A DNA stretch of 64,000 nt. Origin: Piscicola geometra (taxonomy: Eukaryota; Annelida; Clitellata; Hirudinida; Piscicolidae). The stretch covers positions 2,705,961-2,769,960 of the forward strand of contig OX030964.1 in assembly GCA_943735955.1 (NCBI GenBank). The letters run 5' to 3'. Position numbers and translations under genes: made by a program. The notes below the pieces were generated by a model that worked only from the letters and a program-made list of their open reading frames with translations, was not told where the DNA came from and did not search any database. Shown one piece after another: positions 18,104 to 38,527 of this stretch (positions are counted from its first letter, which is position 1; each line of letters begins with the position of its first letter).

Positions 18104-19476
18104 ATGGATTTGAGCATTCCTTGGCCTCTTTCCAGCATCTCGATAGAAGTTGAAGACAAACTTCTCCACGTGCACAAAGAAGTGCTTGCAATGTGGTCTC
18201 CTGTTTTTCATGTGATGTTCACTTCTGACTTCAAGGAAAGGAAGGAACAAAAGATTGAACTGCCCGGGAAGAAGGTAGAAGATGTAATTGAGCTTCTACA
18301 GTGTATTTACCCGCCTATGAAGCCTGTGACAGGTTAGGGGGAAGGTGGATTGCGAATGGAAACGGGAGGAAACAGAGGATATTCGTGGATGTAGAGATAA
18401 AGTAACCACGTTTGTATTGCATCATACTACATCCTCATTTCATCACACACTCACCACCCTCACTGCCATCTTCCAACAGACTCCAATGTTGAAAATCTGT
18501 TGCCTCTGGTGAGCGAATATCAGATAGAAGGCATTAAAAAGAAGTGTGAAGGTTTTTATCTGCCACCATAACTACTTTTTATTTATAAAGAGTACCTTCT
18601 TTCAAAACCATCATCTCTGCCCATTCTTTCATCACTCATTCCCTTATTTCCACTAACCACACAGAAGTCCTTCTCGCCAAGAAAGGCAGCTTGGAATTGT
18701 TGCTATTGGCACAGCAATATGGTCTCCACCAGTTGAAGACAAAGTGTGTTGAGGAGGTATGGGTATGTTGGATGGTTGAGGGAGGGAGATATATAATAAG
18801 GGAATTAAAAACTAAATTGTCACTTTTAAACAAACAATATTGCTTTACTTATTTTATCAGATTCCTTTTCAATCTATCACTTTTTAAGCCACAAAATCAT
18901 ATATCAATAAAATACATAAATCATAAGCATGTCATCCCCAAGGTGAAACTTCTGAAACTATCTGATATGAAAAAAGATCCTTTCTTTGGCAAGCTCGATC
19001 ATGAAACCGTCAATTCCATACTTAAGCTGAAGGTTGCTGCCTCAGAAAAGGTGAGTAGGTTGGAAGGGAAGAATAAATCAAATAAAAAGAGGATGGGATG
19101 TAAAATATGTAGAAATTGATATGAGAAAAGATGTAGGATTAAAGTTTTTATCATCCCTCTCTTCTCCATTCATCATACCAACCACCAAGCTATATTGCAC
19201 AGGTAATTGAGAACGTGAAAGAAGTCATGGACAGTATTTCGTCAGACCGCAATGGAAAATGTTCAATCCACAATCGGGTTCGGAAAGTTTTTCACTATTA
19301 TGCCCTAACACCTCATTCTCCTTGTGGAGCATTTCTTCCTCATTAACAACCCACCCTCAAACTCCCTTCAGGACGGATTCAACAAGGACTGCAAAAGGTG
19401 CTTAAAAGCCTACCGAAACGCTGTAATGGCGATATCTCAACAGGCGATATTCCATTTAAATGGGATGTATGAATAG
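18104..19476 (+). CDS. BTB/POZ-domain protein, tandem copy 2
   Basis: Six exons with consistent phases: 18104-18332, 18480-18551, 18665-18756, 18943-19050, 19203-19277, 19372-19476. The protein starts MDLSIPWPLSSISIEVEDKL, continues with the BTB core (LHVHKEVLAMWSPVFHVMF, FKERKEQKIELPGKK), the C-terminal BTB helices, then two exons not used in copy 1 (VIENVKEVMDSISSD; DGFNKDCKRCLKAYRN) and ends HLNGMYE. The ATG at 18104 is the first in frame; an upstream non-coding or short exon cannot be excluded. Exons and introns are very similar to copy 1, so the duplication is recent. The length, with a BTB domain and a short helical tail, suggests a small adaptor, but no specific orthologue is recognised. 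Confidence 0.75.
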
Positions 19477-19659
19477 GAAGAGGTCGGCCATAGTAGTAGT
19501 GTTGAAAGAATTGGGAATATTGAAAAAAAATTGAGCTTTCTTTCACCATTCTATTAAATTTTAATAATATTAATAATTAAACGTTTCATTTGTTTTTAAA
19601 TTGATAATTATTTTTTGTAATTAATTTGAGAATTTATTGTGAAAAACTAAGTAAAATGA

Positions 19660-20340
19660 TTAAAAGTTGTATCAGTGATTTTCCAGTTCGGATTTTTCAG
19701 TTAAAGTTCAAGTTACAGTTATGAAAAATTTATTTTTCAGTTACTATTCAAGTTACAGTTATGCAAATTTTAATTTTTCAGTTACTATTCCAGTTTCAGT
19801 TATTTTTGTTAGTTACAGTTACAGTTAATCAAGATAGAAAAAAAAAGAATTTTTATTTTTAATACAGCCCAAATTAATGTTTAAAAGGCAAATTATTTAA
19901 AAGATATATAAATATATTATTCATAATATACGCTGTTCATTTTCATAAATGTCTTCAATTCCAGATTTTTGCTGAGGCGATTTTTTCCCCTGCAGTTAGG
20001 TCTCCGCACACTCAAAACACCTTTTCCACATACGTTTGTGAAGCGGGAGCTTAAACAATGTCTTGCGCATACGAAGCTAATAATCTAGGGTACTCAATAA
20101 TTTAAGTGCTAACATTTCTCCTGTATGTGGGTGAGACATGAACATTTAGCAGGGCCTGAATCGCACGAAGCATTGATTGATTAAAAAAAGATGCTGAGAT
20201 CCCGAGACATGAAAGTGTTAGACCCTTCTTAGTCCAGCAATCCATGCTAATGACAACGCGATGTCCAGTTTGAAGATCTTTACGAATTCGATCTTCTACA
20301 TTGTTCTTATAATCTTTTATCAAAGAAATCATTTTCTCTG
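19660..20340 (-). mobile_element. hAT element remnant, subterminal repeats and transposase fragment
   Basis: The minus-strand frame 20102-20332 reads VISMDCWTKKGLTLSCLGIS, the hAT transposase region with the conserved acidic residue and tryptophan. Downstream in the same orientation (19680-19830) there are repeated AGTTACAGTTA-type motifs typical of hAT subterminal regions. It lies just upstream of receptor copy B. Confidence 0.7.
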
Positions 20341-20420
20341 AACCTAAATGATAGAAATTGCATATATTTACGACTGTTTAATTAAAATAATTTAAATGGC
20401 TTATAAATTATGTTCAAAAT

Positions 20421-20624
20421 GCTTGTTAAGAATTGTGGCATTCCCTTCCTATAAACACGCCACGTTTTCATTGATAGCTATGTTTTTTAACAATAATGCT
20501 TGCTAGCAGATGCAAAATCTAAAATATAAATGTACTTGCGCTGTCATGCTAAGGGAGCTTCATTTACGTCTTACCGTGGCATTTACTTTTTCGAAGAGAA
20601 CTTGCATGTTATTGATCAGAAGTG
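20421..20624 (+). promoter_or_regulatory. Candidate promoter region of receptor copy B
   Basis: The 200 bases before the start codon are nearly identical to those of copy C (32987-33191). Homology begins abruptly at GCTTGTTAAGAATTG. A TATA-like TATAAAC lies at 20450-20456. The conservation comes from the duplication itself, so promoter function is inferred from position only. Confidence 0.4.
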
Positions 20625-30300
<9,676 letters not shown>

Positions 30301-30720
30301 ACATTATAACACAGGGAAGAAAAGAGACAAGAGTGTCTGTGGAGTCTGGTGAAGATGCACCTGATGGAGATGGAAGAGACGCATGGAGAGGTGGATGTGT
30401 TGCAGGCAGTCTACCACATCCACAGCCAACAAGCCACGCTTTCCACTCCAGCCTACTCCAACACCACCCCTTCCAACCTCCCGCTCGACCTTCCTCCTTA
30501 CAAATCTGCATACACTTTCGCTTCACAACTGTTGAATGAAAACCTCCCTAGCGGCGACTACGACACCTCACTGCTAATTCACTGCCAAGCCGATGATTCC
30601 CACAAAGAAGATGTAGAGCGCACTTACTACAACCAAACCGTTGAGCACCCATACACAAGTCTCGTGTCTAGGAACTTCAAAAGCAAAAGCATCCATCCTC
30701 CAAAGAGGCAGGCAAGCTGA
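30301..30720 (+). pseudogene. Orphaned last part of phosphatase D2, copy B (frame kept open)
   Basis: In frame with the last exon but behind TGA (30298-30300) and TAA (30307-30309), a frame runs open from 30310 to 30720. It contains QECLWSLVKMHLMEMEE, EVDVLQAVYHI and a hydrophilic tail ending PPKRQAS. Copy C encodes the same tail in one open exon (43770-44210). Either B lost it recently or an unseen splice reaches it. The acceptor ACACAG at about 30309-30314 joins in a different frame (GRKETRVSVESGEDAP). Confidence 0.55.
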
Positions 30721-31744
30721 GCTAGGAAGAGTTGTGCTATGCCATACGTGGTTGCTGGTTTTTGACTATAAAACACCAACATCATCGTATAAATACTACT
30801 TTTAAATAATTGTTTTTTTCTCTGGATGTCCATCAGGTCTTTATCTCACGAAACATTTTATATATCAAATGAAAACATAGCGATCCCACTAAAATAACAC
30901 TAACATGTCACAAACTCTGGGAAAAATAGACTTTTATTACACTTTTATCTCTCTACACTTATCATATGTACATTCTTCCCATCATGACTCAGTATACATA
31001 TATATACATATATAGAACAACGCAAAAGGGCAAAACAACTCCCGAGCTTTCGGAATTCTGCAACCTTCAAGGAAAGGATTCTGAAACTGTGCAAAGACAG
31101 CTCAAAATCACATCAGCAAGTTTACGTGCGGATCAGTCTGATCTCATTGCATGTATCGAACTGCAAGAACCCTTTTGTGCCACAAGCCTTCAGCCGAGTT
31201 GCATTATATGCTCGATGTTGCTCTGACTCTGCCAGTTACTTCATAAGATGCAGAAAAAGAAATTTCTAAACTTCGGCTTCTTAAAATTCATTTTAGGTCT
31301 ATTGTATCTGCTCGTCATTTGCAAAGCTTAATTGAGAATAAATGCTACCAAGACAGCTACTGCACTTCTTCCAGTAAATGAAATGGTGAAAAGATTTTCA
31401 AAACTGTTTGAAAAGTTATTTTGTAACTGAGAACACATCAATATTAAAATGTAGTTTAAATAAAATATTTTATAAAATCGAAAAGTTATTTAGTAGATGA
31501 GCACACATTAAAATTTAGTTTAAATAAAATATTTAAAAAATCATTGACTGTTTAGGATCTCATATCAAACTTTTTTTCCCAATTTTTCCCTTAGTTTAAA
31601 AAATGATGACGTAACTTTAAGAATACTATGAAACTTAGTTTGTAGTTTTTCTTTTTTATCATTAATAAACTATCTTAAATTCTTTATTGATTATAATTAG
31701 ATCAAAATTATAATTGGTAGATTTGATTCAGCCGGAAAAAATTG
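30721..31744 (+). other. 3' flank of copy B
   Basis: It parallels 9425-10266. It includes the short conserved ORF (SEFCNLQGKD..VQRQLK) at about 31040-31226 and AT-rich sequence. No gene is recognised. Confidence 0.5.
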
Positions 31745-31990
31745 TAACATGAATTTTAGATTTAGACGTGCATTGTATAGTTAGAATAATAACTCAAGTA
31801 AAATTGAAAATAATTATTTCATAAGTTTTAAAGGGGCAAAATTTTGCGAAAAACAACGTGAGCGGGAAGTGTGATACAATTCTATGCAGTAAGAAATCAT
31901 AAATAAATTGATTCAAACCACATTAATAAAACAAAAATAAATTTCAATTGCAAATATTCGATACATTTTTTTCTTTTTATTATTTTATTA
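31745..31990 (+). repeat. Dispersed repeat family R, copy 3
   Basis: It carries AACGTGAGCGGGAAGTG and CAGTAAGAAATCATAAATAA, in the same position relative to receptor copy B as 10267-10545 is to copy A. Confidence 0.65.
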
Positions 31991-32229
31991 GTTATAATAA
32001 TTATTATTATTATTTTAATTACAACAAATCAAAATATTTAACATGAATTACAATAGCGCACTCATAAACTGTCGTGCTGTTGCAAAATAAATATATAAAA
32101 ATTAATTTATAAAATTAAATTTCAAATTTAATGTACAAAAAATGTGAAAAAACTCGGTATTGAAACAACAAATGCAACAGCGGCGGTATATGGGTTAAAC
32201 AATTAGTTGTTTTCCCAAATTTGAACCCT

Positions 32230-32420
32230 CTCCCCCAGCATTTTTTGCTGGTTGCGCCCCTGGTTCAGAAGCACTACTAGTCAAAACCGACTCAATGGAT
32301 TGGCCATGTTGAGAATTCATCGTCAATGGGCTCCAAAAACAATAAACAACTTATCGAAGAACTCATTTCGAAGCTTGCCAGTACACTTCGAAAAGCTTCT
32401 TTTTAAAGAATACTTTTCAG
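32230..32420 (+). mobile_element. hAT remnant, terminal repeat and transposase C-terminal fragment
   Basis: GCTGGTTGCGCCCCTGG is followed by a frame reading WFRSTTSQNRLNGLAMLRIH, the hAT dimerisation domain. It is the equivalent of 11780-12100. Confidence 0.65.
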
Positions 32421-32699
32421 TATATTATGTAAATAAACCTTTTTTAGTTTACAAAATTAATGTTTATAATAAAGAAAAATCAAATTATTTTTTTTCTTTT
32501 TTTTAAATAATGCAATCATTAAAAAAATTTAAATTTAAAGAACAAAAATTGCTTCTTTTTTTATTCTTCCATGAGGGTTCAAAAAACAATAATTTTTTCA
32601 AAAAATGAAATTGTCTAAACATATGGATGTCCGAACAATCTGGAAATTAACAGAAAAAATCTAAATAAAAAATTTTAATTTGAAGAAGTTATTTGCATT

Positions 32700-32971
32700 T
32701 AATTTGAACAGACAAATTGAGAATGTTTAACTTTGATTCCAATCTTACCCGGGTCATCAAGCACCCCTACGATAAAGACCCAGTGCCGTCAGATTCAACA
32801 ACAGCATTAAGAACGCGACGGTTTCTAACCACGCTAGGAGTGAAACAGGGTTGTTTACTGTCTGTCACTCTTTTCAACGTTTTCCTAGAAAGAACCTTGA
32901 CAGAAGCTCTAGGAAACCACGAAGAAACATTTAGCATTGTCCAAGTTTTGTTCAGGACTGTGGGAGACTGA
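32700..32971 (+). mobile_element. RTE-like LINE reverse-transcriptase fragment
   Basis: An open frame with GVKQGCLLSVTLFNVFLERT followed by TEALGNHEETFSI. This is the reverse-transcriptase block before the catalytic FADD motif, which is missing. The fragment ends a few bases before the copied promoter region of receptor copy C. Confidence 0.75.
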
Positions 32972-32986
32972 CTGACTTAAAACAAT

Positions 32987-33191
32987 GCTTGTTAGGAATT
33001 GTGGCATTCCCTTCCTATAAACACGCCACGTTTTCATTGATAGCTATGTTTTTTAACAATAATGCTTGCTAGCAGATGCAAAATCTAAAATATAAATGTA
33101 CTTGCGCTGTCATGGCTAAAGGAGTTTCATTTACGTCTTACCGTGGCATTTACTTTTTCGACGAAAACTTGCATGTTATTGATCAGAAGTG
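32987..33191 (+). promoter_or_regulatory. Candidate promoter region of receptor copy C
   Basis: Almost identical to 20421-20624, including TATAAAC (33016-33022). The upstream boundary with the RTE fragment is sharp and marks the edge of the duplicated block. Confidence 0.4.
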
Positions 33192-36100
33192 ATGGAGTTG
33201 TGGAGCTTGTTGTGCTTGCAGTTTTGCTTCCACTGTGAGTTCCACTTCCATTGGTATCCGCTTTTTATGGATTGTGCTTTTAAGGACCTAACTAGTCAAT
33301 CCATTAAAAAAAAATACAATATAAAAAAATACACTAAAACAATACAGTTCAAGAAAATACACTAAAACAATACAGTCCAGCAAAATACAATACAACAAAT
33401 AATAAAATACAATACAATACAGTACAAAATAATTCAACACAGTAAAATATACTAGAATAAAATATTTGGTGGCGTTACATCAAACAAACTTTAATTGAAA
33501 TAATCTAAACAAAAAAATGTTGATGGTGAGACTGATTGTTGTATCTTCATCTAACCGATAGAATATTTTCTTCACAGCGACTTCAGCGACAGTAATCAAT
33601 GTAGCTCTCCGAAAACCTGCCTTTGTTAGGAGTTGTTATGGTCCCCATCTACCACCGAACGGGGTTGAGGGGGACGTGGGTACGTTTACCTTGTGTTTAT
33701 TTCCTGATGCTTGGTTCGTTGTGGATCTCGGATGGCTCTGCAATGTAGAGTACGTGAATGACACAACCAGAAGAGACTGCTGTGGTGAGTTGAGTGGAAA
33801 GGTGATGTTTAATTAAATGGTTTTGAGAATCTGATTCATTCACTTAGTACAATTGGTTAGTCTCTATTCTTATGTTAAACAAATATTATTACTAATGCTA
33901 TTGACTTCACAGGGGAAAGAATGAACAAGTTCAAAGTTGGTTTGTTGGAGCAGTTCAACAGGACTAACTTCCAAAAAAACACTCTGTGTGGAGAGTATGG
34001 TATGAACACTGAAGCAGCTAAATCTTATAGAGTGAACTGCTCACCAGTCTCCAAATGGTCCAGATTCGTACTTCTGTACGTGGAGCAAGCTGATTTACCC
34101 ATTCCTCCTAATGGAGAATATGAAATGAACTTAGCTGAGTGAGAAGTCTACGCTGATGACAAAGGTGTTTTTTGAAAACTTCATGCTTCACTATTAATCT
34201 ATTTATTGGAAGTCATCTTTTTAACTAATGAGAAATGAAAGGGATCAGCATGGACGTTGTCTTAGGAAACATTCATTCTCAAATGTGCTATGAAACAACT
34301 AAGTCCTCACCCACAACCTCCTAGCCGACTTCACTCGCCAGTTCATCGGCTGTTACGACAAAACAGCAAGCATGCCTTCCTCGGACGCTGCTTCTCTAGA
34401 AATGTGCATTAGCAGCTGCCAAAACTTTGCATATGCTGGATACCAGGTTTCAATGGTCTGAAATGTTCTGGTTTAAATGGATTAACTTTTAATTCTATCA
34501 ATTTTGACTTCATTTTAGAATTCTGGTAATATATGAAATACTTAATAAAAAATTATCATTTTCAATTATATATCTAAATCTAACATATCTAACCACATCA
34601 AATTTCTTTTCATGTTTAAATACTTCGCAATGATAACTCGATCTTCTCTCAGAGTGGAGGGAAATGTTCATGCATCAACTCCCTTCCCTTCTTGAAAACC
34701 CCCTCCGAGTGCCAAGGAGCGAACTTCATCTCCGTTTATAATGGTTCCATGTTCTTTCTGTATAGCTCTGTTAATGCTCGTTACACTTGTTCTAATGTTT
34801 CAGCACTTTAAAACTTGAAGATAGCGCTTAATTTCATGAAAATATCAAAAATTAAATTTTAAGCAATTTTAGAAATTGGATGCGTGCTTGTTAGTTATTA
34901 TTATCGACAGGTATTTTATTTACCTTGTTCGCTTTTATTACTGATGAAGAAAAGCAGGTATCAAAAGTATCTGAAGTTAATAATCAGTTTAATAGCAACC
35001 ACTATGTTGCCACAACAACACAGTGACGGTTTGCAGTCAAGGATTAAACTGTGTTACTTACAGAGGTAACAGGAAGGGATATGTGTTTGGAATGTTAATA
35101 TTTATCATTCAAAGAGTATCATTAATTTTATTTAAATAATTCAATTTTGAAGAATTATTCAATGATTTTTAACCAACCTAATGTATCTTTCTCATACAGA
35201 TTGCAGCATTGACAACGGTGGATGCAAGGGAAACAAATGCAGCTCTTTCAGCCTAGGACCTGTAAGCTTGAGTGAGTGCATCTGTCCAAAAGGCTACCGA
35301 AAGAAATATTACCATGACGATGTCTGCACAGGTTATTTAAAAACAAATTTGATTAAAAACTTTTAATTTTAGTAATGAGTTGAATACAAAATAAACTCAT
35401 AAGTGCATAGTTTTTTCTTCAAATCAATCTTTAATTTTTTTATTAATTGTACAAAAAATAAAATCATCAGAAAATGAGTGATATAAGATGAACCAGTTCC
35501 TAAGATGGAACGAGCTTAATTACAGCTGTATAAGAAAACATTTCTTTAATTTTTTATTCATGCATCTGTTTTCTAAGCCCATATGTATGTTGGTTTTATG
35601 TCTGAAAGTTGTCTCGTTTAATTATGATAATTTAAAAACTGATTTCCAAAAGAATAGTTTAAAAGTTGGGAGATAACGTTTTGGTGTATTTCCCCCAAAT
35701 CCGAAAGAGTATAATTTTCAACTCTTATTATTAGATGATGCACTACATTTTCATTATGTGCAAGTAGTATAATTAATAAATGAATGACTAGCCTATTGTA
35801 ACCATGGATTTTTGCATGACCATAGTCGCCTAAGATGAAACATTAGTGATTGCATAGGATAAAAGGTAGGAAGAGATTGTAGACATTGATAATTCTGTCT
35901 CTGGCATTCGTCCATCTCGGAAGATGATTAATCTATATAGACTAATAACAGCATAATAGACTATAAAAAGCTAAGTTTAAATTATCATCTCAATAGACTG
36001 TGAACTAGAGGTTTGCAATGGTTGAGGCTAAAAGTGAATTGCGAAATAAAGGAAATTTTCTGGGAAAAGAGAGTTTAAATTATGGTAATAAAAAAGCTTT

Positions 36101-37573
36101 TCTTCAAAAATAGATTTCTAAAAATTGTAAAATTTAGAGCGTTCTTAAAAGACATTTGATGACGCTTTTGAAAAGGAACTGAAAGACTACATGTTCCGAA
36201 ATAAAAAAAGATTTTTTGTAATGATCAGTATTGAATTAGCAGAAAAAAGTATTTCTTTAGATAAATAAGATAGTCTGATAATAATTAAAATATTTAAATT
36301 ACAATTTTTATGACATACAACTAAGCATTTCATCTTGGGAACCCAGTTGCTCAAAATGAAATTGTTGAGTGTTTATGTTTGAGGTTAATAAACTCTTTTT
36401 TTTTAAAGTTAAAATTGATATAGTTTGACAAAGAGTCAATATAATGGCTGAGAAATTTTGATTTACGTTATTAGTTATGCAATTGAACTATGAGGCTACT
36501 TGTAAAAATTGTTCCATTTTGTGCAACCTCCCCCTTAGAGCTCTTCGAAATGCCTTCAGACCTGTTTCTACAATGAACACTGCAGATGCAAATGAATGTG
36601 AGATTGACAAGCCTTGTGATACTGACACTTCCACGTGCCTCAACACCCTGGGATCCTACGAGTGCCTCTGTCGTCCTGGCTTCACGAAGAATACTTCAGA
36701 AAAGTGTGAAGGTAGTCTTTCTTTTTAACTCATTTCAAGGCATCTCTTGCCATTAGAGAAAACTACATTGGCATAGGTAATAAAAGTCTATAATTAAAAA
36801 AATGTCATGAAACAAGGAATCTTTAATTAGCGTTAAACTTGAATATGTTCAATAATTGAAATCTATTTTTTTCATAAGCAACATACAACCAAATAGTTCA
36901 TTACACTCTAAACACAATAAAATACCTATATAAAATAGAACGATACACAAATTAATACCCCGTCATTAAGTTATTCAGTCTTTTTTCCTATTTTTCTCGT
37001 AAATAAACCAAACATAAACTCTCCTCCAAAGACGTGGACGAGTGCTCCAACAAGAGTCACAACTGCACCCTTGAGAACTACGTCTGTTCCAACATTCCAG
37101 GCTCATACGAATGCGTGTGTCTTGCAGGATTCAAAGAAACACTGGGCGTTTGCGAAGGTTTGTACCACTCTGCGTGACTCAGTTTTTTTCTCAAATATTT
37201 CTGTATTTTTGTATCACAACAGAGTAGTGTATTCCTGAAGCTGTGGAAATGTCCTTTAATTTACTTGTCATTCCCATTTAACCTTGCTTCCTAACTTCTC
37301 TAATAATATCGTTTTGAATTATATATATATATATATTTCGTTAATAAAGTGTCGTGTAGTTGAGAAGTTCGGATTTTGTTTTGCGGTTTAGTCAGGAGAG
37401 TTTATTAATATTTCCAAAACTCATAATTTCATTATTTTATTAGAGTATTTAAACTTAATTTTCATATCTCGTGGTTTTACCTGTGCTTTTTTTTTCAACT
37501 TAACTGACCTACCTGTGTTTATTATAATTAATTATTATAATAGATATAGTTTATTATAATTAATTATTTTATA

Positions 37574-38527
37574 GTGCTTATTATGTCGAAGTGCTACAGG
37601 TGCAACAAGGGAGCCAAAGATGGCTTGATGTGTTGCATGTGTAATACAATTATGCATGGCAAATGTATTGGTTTGTCAGATGATTTTATTCATTCTTTGA
37701 GTTCAATCAGGAACCTAAAGGTCTTTTGTGATGAGTGTTTACGCAACGCAGAAAGTTTAAAATCGTCAGTAAAAATTGATGACCTATCGGCTGATGTAAA
37801 AAAGTTGATAGATTTAAATGCATCAACTGCGAAGGAAATAAATGATTTGAAAAAACTTGTAGGTGAATATGGCAAGGGAATTGATGACATTACTTCTGCT
37901 GATAAGTTGATTGAGGGATCAGTTGAGAAATTAAAAAAAGAAATGAGTGTCTCTTGGGCCTCGATTGTTGGCAGTGAGATTAAAAAGAGTGTTGATGGAG
38001 TCAATGTTGAACTCAAATCAATGAAGAAAGCCATAGATGCCTCAAGCGAAACAAAGGCTAGAGAGAACAATATCATTTTGTTTAATTTAAATGAGAGCAA
38101 TGTCAAAGGTCATGATAGAGATGCTATCATTGACCTGTTTAAAAAGATAACTGATGATACCATTAAAAATGATGATGTTTCGACAGTCACCAGGCAGGGT
38201 AGACTTGATGAGGGCTCTGACAAGATCAGACCCATTGTTATTAGATTTAAGTCCCAAGCTTCCAAAACAATGGTTCTTAAAAATTCTCACAGAATTAAAA
38301 CATTGCCAGGTGAGGTTGCTAAAGTAAAAATTTTTCATGATTTAACTCGTGAACAGAGAAATGAGTTCAATAAACTGGTGGATGAGGCAAAAGAGGTAGT
38401 AAAAAATGGTGATGGTAGTTTTTTTACCCGGGTAATAGGTCCTGTAGGGAGATGGAAAATAGTAAAAATTTTGAAAAAATCAAATTTTAAATTTTGGACT
38501 TTTGAATATAAGATCTATTGTTTTTAA
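37574..38527 (+). CDS. LINE ORF1 protein, zinc finger plus coiled coil
   Basis: 317 codons. The N-terminus has a PHD-like Cys/His pattern (CYRCNKGAKDGLMCCMCN, MHGKCIGL, CDECL). Residues of about 65-165 are rich in Lys, Glu, Leu and Asp, which suggests a coiled coil. A domain with ENNIILFNLNES and IRPIVIRFKS follows, as in ORF1 proteins of CR1/L2-type elements, which bind RNA. It ends in KIYCF inside the start of ORF2. Confidence 0.85.
   Translation: MLIMSKCYRCNKGAKDGLMCCMCNTIMHGKCIGLSDDFIHSLSSIRNLKVFCDECLRNAESLKSSVKIDDLSADVKKLIDLNASTAKEINDLKKLVGEYGKGIDDITSADKLIEGSVEKLKKEMSVSWASIVGSEIKKSVDGVNVELKSMKKAIDASSETKARENNIILFNLNESNVKGHDRDAIIDLFKKITDDTIKNDDVSTVTRQGRLDEGSDKIRPIVIRFKSQASKTMVLKNSHRIKTLPGEVAKVKIFHDLTREQRNEFNKLVDEAKEVVKNGDGSFFTRVIGPVGRWKIVKILKKSNFKFWTFEYKIYCF

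Noticed and set aside
37690..38106. Minus-strand ORF inside LINE ORF1
   Set aside because: Shadow of the plus-strand coding frame, without any family marks.
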